Shown piece after piece: positions 52,628-62,087 of a DNA stretch of 64,000 nucleotides. Within the stretch, counting starts at the first letter, position 1. Every line of letters begins with the position of its first letter. The translations under genes and the position numbers were made by a program. The DNA is from Iodobacter arcticus (GTDB taxonomy: Bacteria > Pseudomonadota > Gammaproteobacteria > Burkholderiales > Chitinibacteraceae), in NCBI RefSeq assembly GCF_042664895.1, contig NZ_JBHTBQ010000019.1, forward strand, positions 124,001 to 188,000, given 5' to 3'. Under the pieces are notes generated by a model, which worked only from the letters and a program-made list of their open reading frames with translations, ran no database searches and was not told the DNA's origin.

Positions 52628-52993
52628 TGTTATCCAGCGATTACGCGCAAATGCGTAAAACCGCCGATATGCTGAGCGGCTTGTTGGGTGACGGCGCTAA
52701 AGTAAAACGTGGCGAGCAAGTTCAATCGGTGAACAATTTTAAAGACGCCATCGAATGGCTACTCGGCCTAATCCGCCGCAACGTAGCCATCCAGCGCTGG
52801 TCTGGGCGAAATGAACCCAGAACAGCTTTGGGAAACCACCATGGATGTCACCGTCCGCCGCCTGCTGAAAGGCAACGTAAAAGACGCCCTTGGCGCGGAC
52901 GCCGTGTTCCCCACCCTAATGGGCGACCAAGTAGAACCGCGACATCAACTTATCGAACAGAACGCGCTGATTGCGCGGAATGTGGATAATTGA
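52628..52993 (+). pseudogene. diverged partial duplicate of the gyrB 3' end
   Basis: Aligns along its whole length with gyrB 50769-51134 at roughly 85 percent by eye, ending with the same QNALIARNVD and stop. A five-base deletion near 52798 (gyrB has CGCTATAAAGGTCTGG, this copy CGCTGGTCTGG) breaks the frame after AIQRW. No upstream part of gyrB is present, so it cannot make a functional protein. It marks an insertion or partial recombination at the gyrB terminus. Confidence 0.9.
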
Positions 52994-52998
52994 TGAGT

Positions 52999-53033
52999 TG
53001 TAGGGACCGGCTCGTTGCTAACTAGTCCCTACA
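52999..53033. other. hairpin between gyrB remnant and defence operon
   Basis: TGTAGGGAC/GTCCCTACA perfect inverted arms with a 17-base loop, no T run. The rest of 52994-53161 shows no gene. Confidence 0.5.
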
Positions 53034-53161
53034 GTCAGAAGTTCAAAAGAGCTTCATTTGGCAGTTTATTACGATGAGTGTCAATTTAAAGTGTGGTTGT
53101 TGATGGTTAATTAAAGGGGTACATCATTATAATGGGTGGTCAAATTACGGCCTTTTTATTG

Positions 53162-55030
53162 CTAACTTAGACCTTCGTCAAATGGTTGAAATTGTGTAGT
53201 TAAAGTTTCGGTTGCACACCCAACTTCAATATTATTTGCAATAAATAGTTGCTGGATTAGTTTTTCTAATTTGTCTTCTTGGTGGGAGCTTTCGATCGTT
53301 ACCCCAAGACAAATTAAGCTTGGACTGGCAGGGCTTTTTCCAAATAAATCAAATGGTCCGCAATGAAAATCACGTAATGTTTCATCTTCGCTCGGGTGTA
53401 GTATCGTTAGTGATTTAACAATAGCAGCACCATTTTTTGAGCGGTGAATCCCATGTACGTATTTCATTGTTAGTTGAGGTAAATATGTGATGAATGATGT
53501 CTTGGCCGTTGAGTATTTTGCATCGAGAATTAACATAATATTCTCACTTTCTTGAGAGAATACTTCGATTACGATATCTGGCGATCGATTTGCATAGGCA
53601 CCAACTTTCCCTCTTGTCTTTATATTTTTATTTGCCTCAATTGTCCATCCTTCCGAGTTTACAAAAGACTCATTTATAGACTTAAGATGGCCACTCATCC
53701 AATATACAGGTTCTCTCCGAAGCCAGATTTCCAATCCATGTTTATTAATAAATTGGGTGGGAATAATATCAGAGTCATTGGGTGAAAATAAATTATTTAG
53801 TATTTTTGCCGTTCTAAAATAGCAGTATGCTTCAAATAATTTTGGGATGCTTTGTATGGCAAACAAATTATCATAGGCTGACCAGTCAGGCTTCCCTTTT
53901 TCATGCCACTTCAGTATTTCAATAAATAGAAGTCTATAGTCGTGGTTTACTTGTACTTTTGGGGTAATTATTGGGGAGTCAGAAATGTGTAGCCTGACTG
54001 TTAGTTTTGAGTCTAACTGTAGTTTTATTCTCTTTAATGAGTCTATTAGTTTCTCACATCGGGACTTTTGGTTTCCAATTAATAGTTTTTTGAATTTCGA
54101 AATTTTTTCGAAAAAGCTAATGTAGCCTAGTGGCATATTGCTTTGGCTGGCTCGGCTATTTTTTTTATCGAATGAATACTGTGAAAATAAGTTCTGAGCC
54201 TCTATTAATAATGATGTGACAAATCCGTGAATGACCTGATTTTCATATAAGTCAGTATTTTCTTTTAAAATTGCTAATTGAACTGCACTTGCCCTATAAA
54301 AATTAGAGTTAAATTTGAAGTGTGCATCATATAAATTATCTGTTTCTGATAAGAGTGATGCATTTTCTAGTAGCCATCCTATTGAGCTGTCATCCAAGTC
54401 CTCCCTACCCGTTGTTGGAATAATTCGTTGTTCTGGAATTAGTCGTGTTATCGGGCGATAAAGGATTGATGGTAATGTATGCTGTAAAACATCTCTTACA
54501 TGCTCTAGTTTCTCAAGAGTGAAGTCTGGAGATCGAGTGCCGTCTTCAAATCCTAAACTGTGTCGAGTTGTTCTAAATACGGAATGTAGGGCTTCTCCAG
54601 GGACTTTTGCTAAGAAATCAAACATTTTACCAACACGAGTTGCATTTGTTTTAGATGCTAAAATCTCAATTGGTTCAAAGTATTCAATAACTGGTGCTAA
54701 ATTATCTGTAACGAGTGAAATATTTAATTCTGCAATTCCAAAAAAATTAATAAACAGGCACGCTTCTCGTGCATTGTAGGTGGAGCTCGACGGTTGCCAA
54801 ATAAATTGGACATTATCATTCACAACATTTGTGTTTCTTTGAGAAAATTCAATTTTATGCTCGTAAAGTTCAATAGTGGCAGAAGTAAATTTTGGGGGTG
54901 CCGTTAATTGGAACTCAATAACTTCATCTTCCTTTAGCCATTGTATGGTTGGTCCTTGATTTGGGAGTGTTAAAAGCGAAAGAGTTAACCCCTTTCGCTC
55001 TCCATTTTTTATTAATAATATTAGTTCCAT
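53162..55030 (-). CDS. McrC-like protein: DUF2357 domain with PD-(D/E)XK nuclease
   Basis: 622 residues. The N-terminal third is strand-rich and ends in a YFEPIEILASK segment like that of DUF2357 (McrC N-terminal) proteins. A helical middle follows, and the C-terminal part has the PD-(D/E)XK nuclease signature SPDIVIEV (Asp485) ... MLILDAKYST (Asp503, Lys505), the same spacing as McrC/DUF524 nucleases. Predicted role: effector nuclease activated by the upstream ATPase against invading nucleic acid. The two genes are 9 bases apart on the same strand. The genes are visibly AT-richer than the flanking core, suggesting transfer. Confidence 0.82.
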   Translation of the reverse strand: MELILLIKNGERKGLTLSLLTLPNQGPTIQWLKEDEVIEFQLTAPPKFTSATIELYEHKIEFSQRNTNVVNDNVQFIWQPSSSTYNAREACLFINFFGIAELNISLVTDNLAPVIEYFEPIEILASKTNATRVGKMFDFLAKVPGEALHSVFRTTRHSLGFEDGTRSPDFTLEKLEHVRDVLQHTLPSILYRPITRLIPEQRIIPTTGREDLDDSSIGWLLENASLLSETDNLYDAHFKFNSNFYRASAVQLAILKENTDLYENQVIHGFVTSLLIEAQNLFSQYSFDKKNSRASQSNMPLGYISFFEKISKFKKLLIGNQKSRCEKLIDSLKRIKLQLDSKLTVRLHISDSPIITPKVQVNHDYRLLFIEILKWHEKGKPDWSAYDNLFAIQSIPKLFEAYCYFRTAKILNNLFSPNDSDIIPTQFINKHGLEIWLRREPVYWMSGHLKSINESFVNSEGWTIEANKNIKTRGKVGAYANRSPDIVIEVFSQESENIMLILDAKYSTAKTSFITYLPQLTMKYVHGIHRSKNGAAIVKSLTILHPSEDETLRDFHCGPFDLFGKSPASPSLICLGVTIESSHQEDKLEKLIQQLFIANNIEVGCATETLTTQFQPFDEGLS

Positions 55031-55039
55031 TACGGTAGC

Positions 55040-57550
55040 CTAGAAAAATGAGTAAGTTCCAGTAAAATCATTGCCACCAGAAAGTATTCTTTCTAAATGC
55101 AGATTGGCTCTAGGGTGTGATTTCCCAATAAAGGTAGATAATTCTTGAATCCTATTTCTGAATTTTGTTCCATGCCCTTCAATGTGGGGCAGGATATGTT
55201 GAGAAATTGCAAAATCCATTGCACTATCTTGGCCTATGTACTCTCCCGCAACGGAACAATAATTTGTAATTGCTATTCTTTTACGGTGGCTAATGTTTAC
55301 TGTTTGCCCAAGATTTGAATCCCTATTTTGTAAAATGTTGATTGCTTGATCTAATACTGCTTCATTTGCTCTTGTAAGTTCGCAAGATTCATCAGGTTTG
55401 AAAAAATTGAATAAGCAATTTGAGCTAATTGCGCCATCCATTTTAGATAGTGATGAATTTAAATTGTTTATTGGTGTTGAATTCGCTTGATGCAGACTAA
55501 TAACAGGGACTCTATCAATTAAGCGTGGAGATAAACGCTCTGTTGTTGAGTCATTATTAATTGTTGCAATGAATCGAACCTGATTACCAATCTGCAAATA
55601 TCTATTAGCCTCATTTGGATTGCCTGTGTCAATAGGCCGATTTCTTCCTTCTGGGTCACACATGCCAAGAAAATCAGACCAATAATGTTCTATGCTGGAT
55701 AGGTTTGCTTCATCAAGAAGTACAAGTTGGGGGGCTGTTTTTTGGTTAGGTGTGGCTTTGTTTATCCGAGTAAGGAAATCATATAGTCCTGTTCTGGATT
55801 CTTGGTAAACGCCTTTTAATGAGTTGTAAAAACCAAGAATATCCCGGCCAGAAACCCAGCCTCGTCCGACGGGAACATATAAGAAATTTTGATCTCCTTT
55901 AATGTCGCCTAAATGTAATGCATTGGCTAAACGCGTCACAGTTGATGTCTTTCCTATTCCAGGCGGTCCGGATAATACGGTCATGTAAGATTGGCTAATT
56001 GAGACAATTAAATTTGTCATTTCATCTTTTGAAAAAGGTCGGCCACTATCATCTTCAAACGAATTACATAGGAGTTCAATTAGCTCTGCACCATTTTCTG
56101 GTTCAGTCTTAGTAAATTCAACTGGTCTATATTTACTAGGACTAACAGCAACTTCTGCTGATCCACCATTTAGTACTCGACTAATAACCTCCATCTCCCC
56201 CATTCGGGATGCAAGAGATTCTGGGTCTTTTAGTGCATCTTCAAATCCTTTAACAGCGGACTTTAAATGTTCCTTATGTTTTTCATAGTAAACACATTCA
56301 GATTTCATTCTTTCTATGTCATTGGCGATATTTAATTTATGTGTTTTTTTAGATATTTCATCGACTAGTTTTTTTAGCTCTTCTTCTTGTGCAGTTACTT
56401 CTTGTGATAGCGCTTCTTGTTTTTCTTCTAAACTTTTTTTTGCTTGCTCTTGTGTTTCTGCTTGAATGTTAGCTATTTCCACTCTGGCGTCTTCTTTTGC
56501 CTGAATTACTTGATGGTTTATTTTTTCAAGTTCTATTGTTTTGTTTTTTACTTGGTTTTCTTGCTCAATTATATTCGCTCTTAAAATTGCTTCTTTTGTT
56601 TTTGCTTCAGCCTCAATCTTGTCAATATGTTCTTTTAGTAGTGTCGATTTGTTAACCTCAACGTAATCACGTAAAAATTTCAAGCCGATTGCTGAGCTTG
56701 ATAAGTATGTCTTAATTATATCGGCACCAATATCGGACTCTTTTAAATAGCGGTCAAGCATTGCCTTTAAACGTTCCAGTCTTTCTGAACGTGCCAGTGG
56801 ATAGGTTTTCTCACTTTGCGTTATTGCCAGTTGAAGTCTTTCCGCTTCTTTTTTTGCTAAACCTTTAAAATTTTTGCCAAAGCCTTGTTGATTGAAAAAT
56901 TTAAGTAGTCGATCATCGGCCATGTAATCAATTTTGTCAGGGAGATGTTTACTTAGTTCCTTTATTGATGAAATATATTCATGCGGATAGCCTTGTATTT
57001 CAATTCTAAATAAATTATTTTTAATATTTTCTTCAAGAAACAGACCTAAATAGTCTTTTCCAAGAGATAGGCTAGGGTGGGTTAATGGCTCAATAATATA
57101 TCTTCCATTATTTAGTTCGCTGCTTGTCAGTGGTCCATATATTTTATTTTCATCGCGCAGAAAGAAAGTTCCTCTAGGCGGCGTAACACCTTCAGGGAGC
57201 ATCCCAGCTTCCTTTTCTGGTAATTTTTCTACCAAAATAGGTAACATTGTGTTTGTTTCTAAATTACAAACCGACTCTACTTTTGCCCAGTATCTTTTTG
57301 AGCCAAATTCTTCTGTTTTTTGCGTATCTAAATAATGGTTTTGCAGAAGAAATAGCTCATTTTCATCATAAGTTTTTTCAACGTCAGGGAAGTTTTTTGA
57401 GATTAAAATGTGAGCTGGATAATTTTCTGGATCAATTGGGATTATTTCGTTACTGTCTGTTTTTTTAAATAGTGGGGTAACAAGCCCTTGGTTATCATTT
57501 ATGGCAATGTACTTATGTACAATTACGGGGCCACATAGAGTATCTTGCAT
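55040..57550 (-). CDS. McrB-like AAA+ ATPase with long coiled coil
   Basis: 836 residues. An N-terminal region of about 300 residues has no recognised domain, then a coiled coil of about 150 residues (roughly 300-450, rich in E, K, Q), then an AAA+ module: Walker A SGPPGIGKTST (Gly528 on), Walker B LVLLDEANL (Asp613, Glu614), INNDST (Asn665-Ser668) in the place of the McrB MNxxDxS signature, and an arginine-bearing LSPRLIDR. Predicted nucleotide-driven motor or sensor for the nuclease encoded next. AAAGGA precedes the ATG. Resembles coiled-coil McrBC derivatives (CoCoNuT-like). Confidence 0.82.
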   Translation of the reverse strand: MQDTLCGPVIVHKYIAINDNQGLVTPLFKKTDSNEIIPIDPENYPAHILISKNFPDVEKTYDENELFLLQNHYLDTQKTEEFGSKRYWAKVESVCNLETNTMLPILVEKLPEKEAGMLPEGVTPPRGTFFLRDENKIYGPLTSSELNNGRYIIEPLTHPSLSLGKDYLGLFLEENIKNNLFRIEIQGYPHEYISSIKELSKHLPDKIDYMADDRLLKFFNQQGFGKNFKGLAKKEAERLQLAITQSEKTYPLARSERLERLKAMLDRYLKESDIGADIIKTYLSSSAIGLKFLRDYVEVNKSTLLKEHIDKIEAEAKTKEAILRANIIEQENQVKNKTIELEKINHQVIQAKEDARVEIANIQAETQEQAKKSLEEKQEALSQEVTAQEEELKKLVDEISKKTHKLNIANDIERMKSECVYYEKHKEHLKSAVKGFEDALKDPESLASRMGEMEVISRVLNGGSAEVAVSPSKYRPVEFTKTEPENGAELIELLCNSFEDDSGRPFSKDEMTNLIVSISQSYMTVLSGPPGIGKTSTVTRLANALHLGDIKGDQNFLYVPVGRGWVSGRDILGFYNSLKGVYQESRTGLYDFLTRINKATPNQKTAPQLVLLDEANLSSIEHYWSDFLGMCDPEGRNRPIDTGNPNEANRYLQIGNQVRFIATINNDSTTERLSPRLIDRVPVISLHQANSTPINNLNSSLSKMDGAISSNCLFNFFKPDESCELTRANEAVLDQAINILQNRDSNLGQTVNISHRKRIAITNYCSVAGEYIGQDSAMDFAISQHILPHIEGHGTKFRNRIQELSTFIGKSHPRANLHLERILSGGNDFTGTYSFF

Positions 57551-57992
57551 TGAAGTTCCTTTGTTTATATATTTAATAAATATGTTTTTTTATATTTTTG
57601 AATGAATAATGAGTGTTGTTTAGTGTTTAATATTAATTAAGATGCGTAATTACTAAGTAAGCGAACAGCATTGTATCCGATTTCTCTTTACAGTTACGGG
57701 GCTTTGTCGCACAAATCTGTGCAGATAAGGTACGCCCACAAAGCTAACTCATCTGATAAGCAAATTTTTCGTTAGATTTGAAGGCATTGTCTGCCGATGT
57801 AGAGCCTCTGTCTGAGGCAACTATTAGGAAATTCCTAATGGTTCGTTTCGCTCATGGTATGCAGTTTTGACGTTTGGCGATGCTTATCCCTCCAGCCGCA
57901 TTCCCTCTTCTGTATCCCTTCACAATCCTTAAACTAGATCTGTTTATTACGTAAGCATATGTGTAGAGTTCAGGGCTTATTGGAGGATGTTC
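57551..57992. other. 440-base gap: leader of the defence operon and possible IS remnant
   Basis: AT-rich leader just above the ATPase gene, then from about 57697 GGGGCTTTGTCGCACAAATCTGTGCAG, which resembles the end of an IS5/IS903-type element, and the palindrome ATTAGGAA-A-TTCCTAAT at 57823-57839. No gene seen. Confidence 0.4.
57982..57986 (+). promoter_or_regulatory. ribosome-binding site that fixes the MFS start
   Basis: GGAGG ends directly before an ATG at 57987, too close to use, but lies 6 bases before the in-frame ATG at 57993, which is therefore taken as the start. Confidence 0.8.
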
Positions 57993-59228
57993 ATGCTGCT
58001 CACGTCTTTACGCGCGTTTAAAAATAGATTGTCTGATTTGCCACAAATGGCTTGGGGGCTGGCGGCGGCTTTGTTTGTGAATCGCCTTGGCGTGATGGTT
58101 AAGCTGTTTATGGCGCTTTATCTGCGTGAGTCGCTGGGTTTGTCGATTGATACGATAGGCTGGTTATTGGCAGGCAGTGGGGCGGGTTTATTGCTGGGGT
58201 CTTACGCGATTGGTGTGCTGAGCGATCATATGCCCACAGGTAAGCTTGCTGTGCGGATTATGCTGGCAAGTGGGGTGGCCTTAGCTAGCCTTACGCTGAT
58301 TCATTCAGTTTGGCTGCTGGCGCTGGTTTTGTTTATAAGTGGCGTGCTGGATGGCGGTGCAAAGCCGCTTTACCAGCGGCTGATTATGGAAAACTGCAGC
58401 TTGGAGGAGCGGCCAAGGGCGCAGGCTTTGAATCGGGTGGCGGTGAATCTGGCGGTGTCGATTGCCGGTATTTTGGGCGGCGTGCTGGCGGGCTGGGATT
58501 ACCGCCTGCTGATTTTGGTGAGCGCAGCGATGTCTCTTTTGGCTGCTGCTTGGCTAGCTTGGGCCTTGCGACGTTGGGCGGCAAAGCCTAGAGAAGTGGT
58601 GCTTGCCGCTGATGAGTCGACTCCTTCGCAGGCATCACCTTATGCAGATTGGCCCTTTATCTCGTTTTTACTTGCGGGTGTGTTGCTGGCTTTGGCCTAT
58701 GACACCGTGAATGCCATGCTGGGTAATTATCTTTTAGATTTTTATCAGCTAGGGGCGGGGGCGCTGGGTTGGCAATTTACGATTAATGGCTTGTTGGTGG
58801 TGGCTTTGCAAATTCCAATTACCAGTGCAACCCAGGCTTGGGGCGAGCGGGGGCAGCTGGCTGTGGGGGCGGTGTTGCTGGCGGCGGGCTTATTAATGTT
58901 GCCATTTGGCTCGGGCTTTGCTTACGTTTGCATTTCTACCGTGATTTGGACCCTTGGCGAAATTTTATTTATGCCCACCATGAGTGTATTGGTGATGCAG
59001 CGGGCGGAAGGGCGGCAAAGCGGCCATTATTTTGGCCTGTATGCGGTGTGCTGGAGTAGCAGTATGCTGATTTCCCCTGTGTTTGGCAGTCAGCTGTATA
59101 CGCATTTTGGCGGCCATAGCGTGTGGTTCGGCTGCGCAGCCATCGCCCTGCTGGCGTTGCCTTTGATGGATAGGGCGGCAACAAAGATGGCGGGGGGATT
59201 GGGCTTGGTGGAGTGTAATGTGGGGTGA
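57993..59228 (+). CDS. major facilitator superfamily transporter
   Basis: 411 residues with 12 helices and the typical central loop. It has the MFS motif A-like segment LLGSYAIGVLSDHMPTGKL between helices 2 and 3, and the N-terminal FVNRLGVMVKLFMALYLRESLGLS. Drug:H+ antiporter-type family; the substrate is unknown. First gene beyond the island, on the plus strand, convergent with the chemoreceptor gene. Confidence 0.88.
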   Translation: MLLTSLRAFKNRLSDLPQMAWGLAAALFVNRLGVMVKLFMALYLRESLGLSIDTIGWLLAGSGAGLLLGSYAIGVLSDHMPTGKLAVRIMLASGVALASLTLIHSVWLLALVLFISGVLDGGAKPLYQRLIMENCSLEERPRAQALNRVAVNLAVSIAGILGGVLAGWDYRLLILVSAAMSLLAAAWLAWALRRWAAKPREVVLAADESTPSQASPYADWPFISFLLAGVLLALAYDTVNAMLGNYLLDFYQLGAGALGWQFTINGLLVVALQIPITSATQAWGERGQLAVGAVLLAAGLLMLPFGSGFAYVCISTVIWTLGEILFMPTMSVLVMQRAEGRQSGHYFGLYAVCWSSSMLISPVFGSQLYTHFGGHSVWFGCAAIALLALPLMDRAATKMAGGLGLVECNVG

Positions 59229-59235
59229 GTCTGAG

Positions 59236-60630
59236 TTATTTCATTTTAAAAAATCCAATCACGTCTTCCAGCTTTTGCGCATGCATGGATAATTCATCCG
59301 ATGTATTGGATAAATCTTCTGCTGCTATTGCTGTGGCTTGGGTGACGTTATTTAATTTTGTGGCGGATAAGTTTATTTGCTCAATGCCAATTAATTGCTC
59401 GCGCGATGCGGCGGAGATTTCTTGGACTAGGTCGGCGGTTTTTCTGATTGATGGCACAATTTCATTGAGTAGGCTGCCTGCATGTTCGGCTTGCTCTACG
59501 CTATTGCTGGCTAAAATGCTGATTTCTTGCGCGGCGGTTTGGCTGCGCTCGGCGAGCTTTCTGACTTCGGCGGCGACGACGGCAAAGCCTTTGCCCTGTT
59601 CGCCTGCGCGGGCGGCTTCGATTGCAGCATTCAGCGCTAATAGATTAGTTTGATAGGCAATATCATCAATAATGCTGATTTTTTTGGCAATCTCGCGCAT
59701 CGCCAATACGGTTTTTTTAACTGCTTCGCCGCCTGCAATGGCATTCATGGATGAATGCACGGAGATATCTTCGGTAATGCGGGTACTTTCATTATTTTGC
59801 GCCACGGTGGCGGTAAGCTGCTCTAAATAGGCGCTGGTTTCTTCAATGCTGGTGGCTTGCTCCATGGCGTTATAAGTTAGATCTTTGGCTGATGCATTAA
59901 TTAAATGTGATGTTTTTGCCAGCAAATGCGATGTTTCTGATATCTCGGCTAATACTTCGTGTAGTTTTTCTATCATATTGTGCAGGGCATAGAGCAGGCT
60001 GTTTTTATGATTGGCAGCAAACTCCCCGCGCAAATTGCCTGCTACTACTTCTAATATCAAGCGCCGTGCTTCGCCGGGGCCACAGCCAATTCTATGAATA
60101 ATCCCCATATAGGTTTGAGAAATAAGTAACACGCAAATGCAGCTAAGAATAAGGGTAGATACAGAAATAATAAGGAATAGATCTTGTTGCTGCTGATGGT
60201 TGTTTTTTACCTTTTCAGCGTGCCTTTTTTCTAGCGAGGCAGATAGATTGTTAATCAGGGCAGGTGTTTTCTGATTGCTGCTGCTATTGGCTTGATTGGG
60301 CTCTTTTATAATATCCTGAAATATGGATTGCTCTGATTGATTAAACCCTGCTGCTTGAATAAAGCTTTGTGCATTCAATTCAGTATTGTCATGGCGTATT
60401 TCTTTATAAATTTCTTGCGCTTGTGGCTGGTTAAAAATAGCGTTGGGCTGAGCCGGGTTTTTGTGAAGTTGGGCAATAAGCCATAGAGAGGCGTGTTGTT
60501 GCCTTTGGGCTAGATAAAGCTGATCTGCACTGTCTTTGTTGTAATAAAGAATGGAATACAAAATTGCGATAAATACGAGGAATAATAAGGCTCTGGTAAT
60601 AAAAATTTTCTTCATTGTGGGTATTGCCAT
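59236..60630 (-). CDS. methyl-accepting chemotaxis protein
   Basis: 464 residues from the ATG at 60630 (GGGG 9 bases upstream; ATG at 60615 is possible). Two membrane helices (about 8-28 and 170-190) bracket a periplasmic sensing domain of about 140 residues, then a HAMP-like linker and the signalling domain with the highly conserved hairpin tip KISIIDDIAYQTNLLALNAAIEAARAGEQGKGFAVVAAEVRKLAERS. The ligand is unknown. No C-terminal CheR-binding pentapeptide is visible. Confidence 0.92.
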   Translation of the reverse strand: MAIPTMKKIFITRALLFLVFIAILYSILYYNKDSADQLYLAQRQQHASLWLIAQLHKNPAQPNAIFNQPQAQEIYKEIRHDNTELNAQSFIQAAGFNQSEQSIFQDIIKEPNQANSSSNQKTPALINNLSASLEKRHAEKVKNNHQQQQDLFLIISVSTLILSCICVLLISQTYMGIIHRIGCGPGEARRLILEVVAGNLRGEFAANHKNSLLYALHNMIEKLHEVLAEISETSHLLAKTSHLINASAKDLTYNAMEQATSIEETSAYLEQLTATVAQNNESTRITEDISVHSSMNAIAGGEAVKKTVLAMREIAKKISIIDDIAYQTNLLALNAAIEAARAGEQGKGFAVVAAEVRKLAERSQTAAQEISILASNSVEQAEHAGSLLNEIVPSIRKTADLVQEISAASREQLIGIEQINLSATKLNNVTQATAIAAEDLSNTSDELSMHAQKLEDVIGFFKMK

Positions 60631-60905
60631 TTTTAAAACCCCTGCTTGGAGCACACTACTATCGGTTTATGATTAAAGAGTGGTGATTATGGGGCAAGGT
60701 GCCCAGATTAAAATTAGCCCTTAGACAGGCTTTAATGCAAGGCCAGATTGGTATTTGTAATCATAAGCCCCATCTAAGAAAGGTGCGGCTGACTGGCGGG
60801 CTGTTATTCATTTTTGCTTCAGGTAAACTTCGCCCTCGCTGTTTTGAGCGGGTTTTTTTACCTGGTCCATCCTTTACGCGGATGACCACCTGGAGATATA
60901 AAAAT

Positions 60906-61889
60906 ATGACGCAGATTAATTTGCAAGCCACAGCTGTGGCAGAAAGTGGTTCGCAAGCCATTGTTGTGGCGGCCCTGTATAAGTTTGTAACGCTGGCCGA
61001 TTTTGAAGCGCTCAAAGAGCCGCTATTGCAATCTATGCTGGATAACGAAGTAAAAGGCACTTTGCTGCTGGCACAAGAAGGCATTAATGGCACGGTAGCA
61101 GGCTCCCGCGCTGGGATTGATGGCTTATTGGTGTGGCTAAAAAGCGATGCGCGTTTTATCGATGTGGATCACAAAGAATCGTATTGTGATGAGCAGCCGT
61201 TTTACCGCAGCAAAGTTAAATTAAAGAAAGAAATCGTCACTTTGGGCGTACCGGGAGTGGACCCGAATCTAGCCGTGGGCACTTATGTAGAGCCCGAAGA
61301 TTGGAATGCGCTTATTAGCGACCCTGAAGTGCTGCTGATCGATACGCGTAATGATTATGAAGTGGCGATTGGCACGTTTGAGGGTGCAATTGATCCTAAA
61401 ACGGCGAGCTTTCGTGAATTCCCAGATTATATTAAGCAGCATTTCGACCCCGCCAAACACAAGAAAGTCGCCATGTTTTGCACAGGGGGTATTCGCTGCG
61501 AAAAAGCATCCAGCTATATGCTGGGCGAGGGCTTTGAAGAAGTCTTCCACCTTAAAGGCGGCATTCTTAAATACCTAGAAACAGTAAAGCAGGAAGAAAC
61601 CAAATGGAATGGCGACTGCTTTGTGTTTGATAATCGCGTTACCGTTCGCCACGATTTAAGCGAAGGCGATTTCGATCTTTGCCATGCCTGCCGCCAACCC
61701 GTATCAGTGGAAGAGCGCCAATCACCGCATTACGTCGCTGGGATTAGCTGCCCGCACTGCTGGAATTCGCTCAGCGAAAAAACCAGAAATGGCGCGCGCG
61801 AGCGGCAAAAACAGATCGAACTCGCCAAAAAACGCAATCAGCCTAGCCCGCTTGGCCGCAATATGCGGGATGCGCTGGCTAAGGATTAA
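60906..61889 (+). CDS. trhO: tRNA uridine(34) hydroxylase TrhO (rhodanese family)
   Basis: Oxygen-dependent hydroxylation of tRNA U34. 327 residues from the ATG at 60906 (CTGGAGATA upstream); the open frame upstream to 60699 is not needed. An N-terminal acylphosphatase-like part has EGINGTVAGS and is followed by FYRSKVKLKKEIVTLG. The rhodanese domain has the active cysteine in MFCTGGIRCEKASSYM. A C-terminal zinc-ribbon-like tail is CHACRQP...CPHCWNSL. Formerly YceA. Confidence 0.95.
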   Translation: MTQINLQATAVAESGSQAIVVAALYKFVTLADFEALKEPLLQSMLDNEVKGTLLLAQEGINGTVAGSRAGIDGLLVWLKSDARFIDVDHKESYCDEQPFYRSKVKLKKEIVTLGVPGVDPNLAVGTYVEPEDWNALISDPEVLLIDTRNDYEVAIGTFEGAIDPKTASFREFPDYIKQHFDPAKHKKVAMFCTGGIRCEKASSYMLGEGFEEVFHLKGGILKYLETVKQEETKWNGDCFVFDNRVTVRHDLSEGDFDLCHACRQPVSVEERQSPHYVAGISCPHCWNSLSEKTRNGARERQKQIELAKKRNQPSPLGRNMRDALAKD

Positions 61890-61937
61890 GTTTTGGGGTG
61901 GGCACGCTTTTGTGCCCACGTGGCGAATCGGTATTTT

Positions 61938-62009
61938 ATAGGGTGTACAACGACGCAGTCGTTGCGCACCGAAAGCGGTGCGCAAGAAAAACGACTTGCA
62001 CACCCTATA
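61938..62009. repeat. family B palindrome, inverted orientation
   Basis: TTATAGGGTGTACAACGACGCAGTCGTTGCGCACCG...CGGTGCGCAAGAAAAACGACTTGCACACCCTATAA, the reverse of the 26838 copy, directly after trhO and before the metallophosphoesterase gene. Confidence 0.85.
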
Positions 62010-62087
62010 AACCCCAGCTTTTTTGCTATGCTCTTGCCTCTCCTTGCCCAACCTACATTTACCCGCCACCACCAAGGACAAACTCAT

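Noticed and set aside
53162..57550. Assignment of the defence pair to Zorya, BREX, Septu or Gabija
   Set aside because: None of their hallmark domains is present; McrB-like AAA+ and DUF2357/PD-(D/E)XK nuclease point to McrBC derivatives.
60699..60905. N-terminal extension of TrhO
   Set aside because: TrhO homologues start at about the ATG at 60906, which has a good ribosome-binding site.
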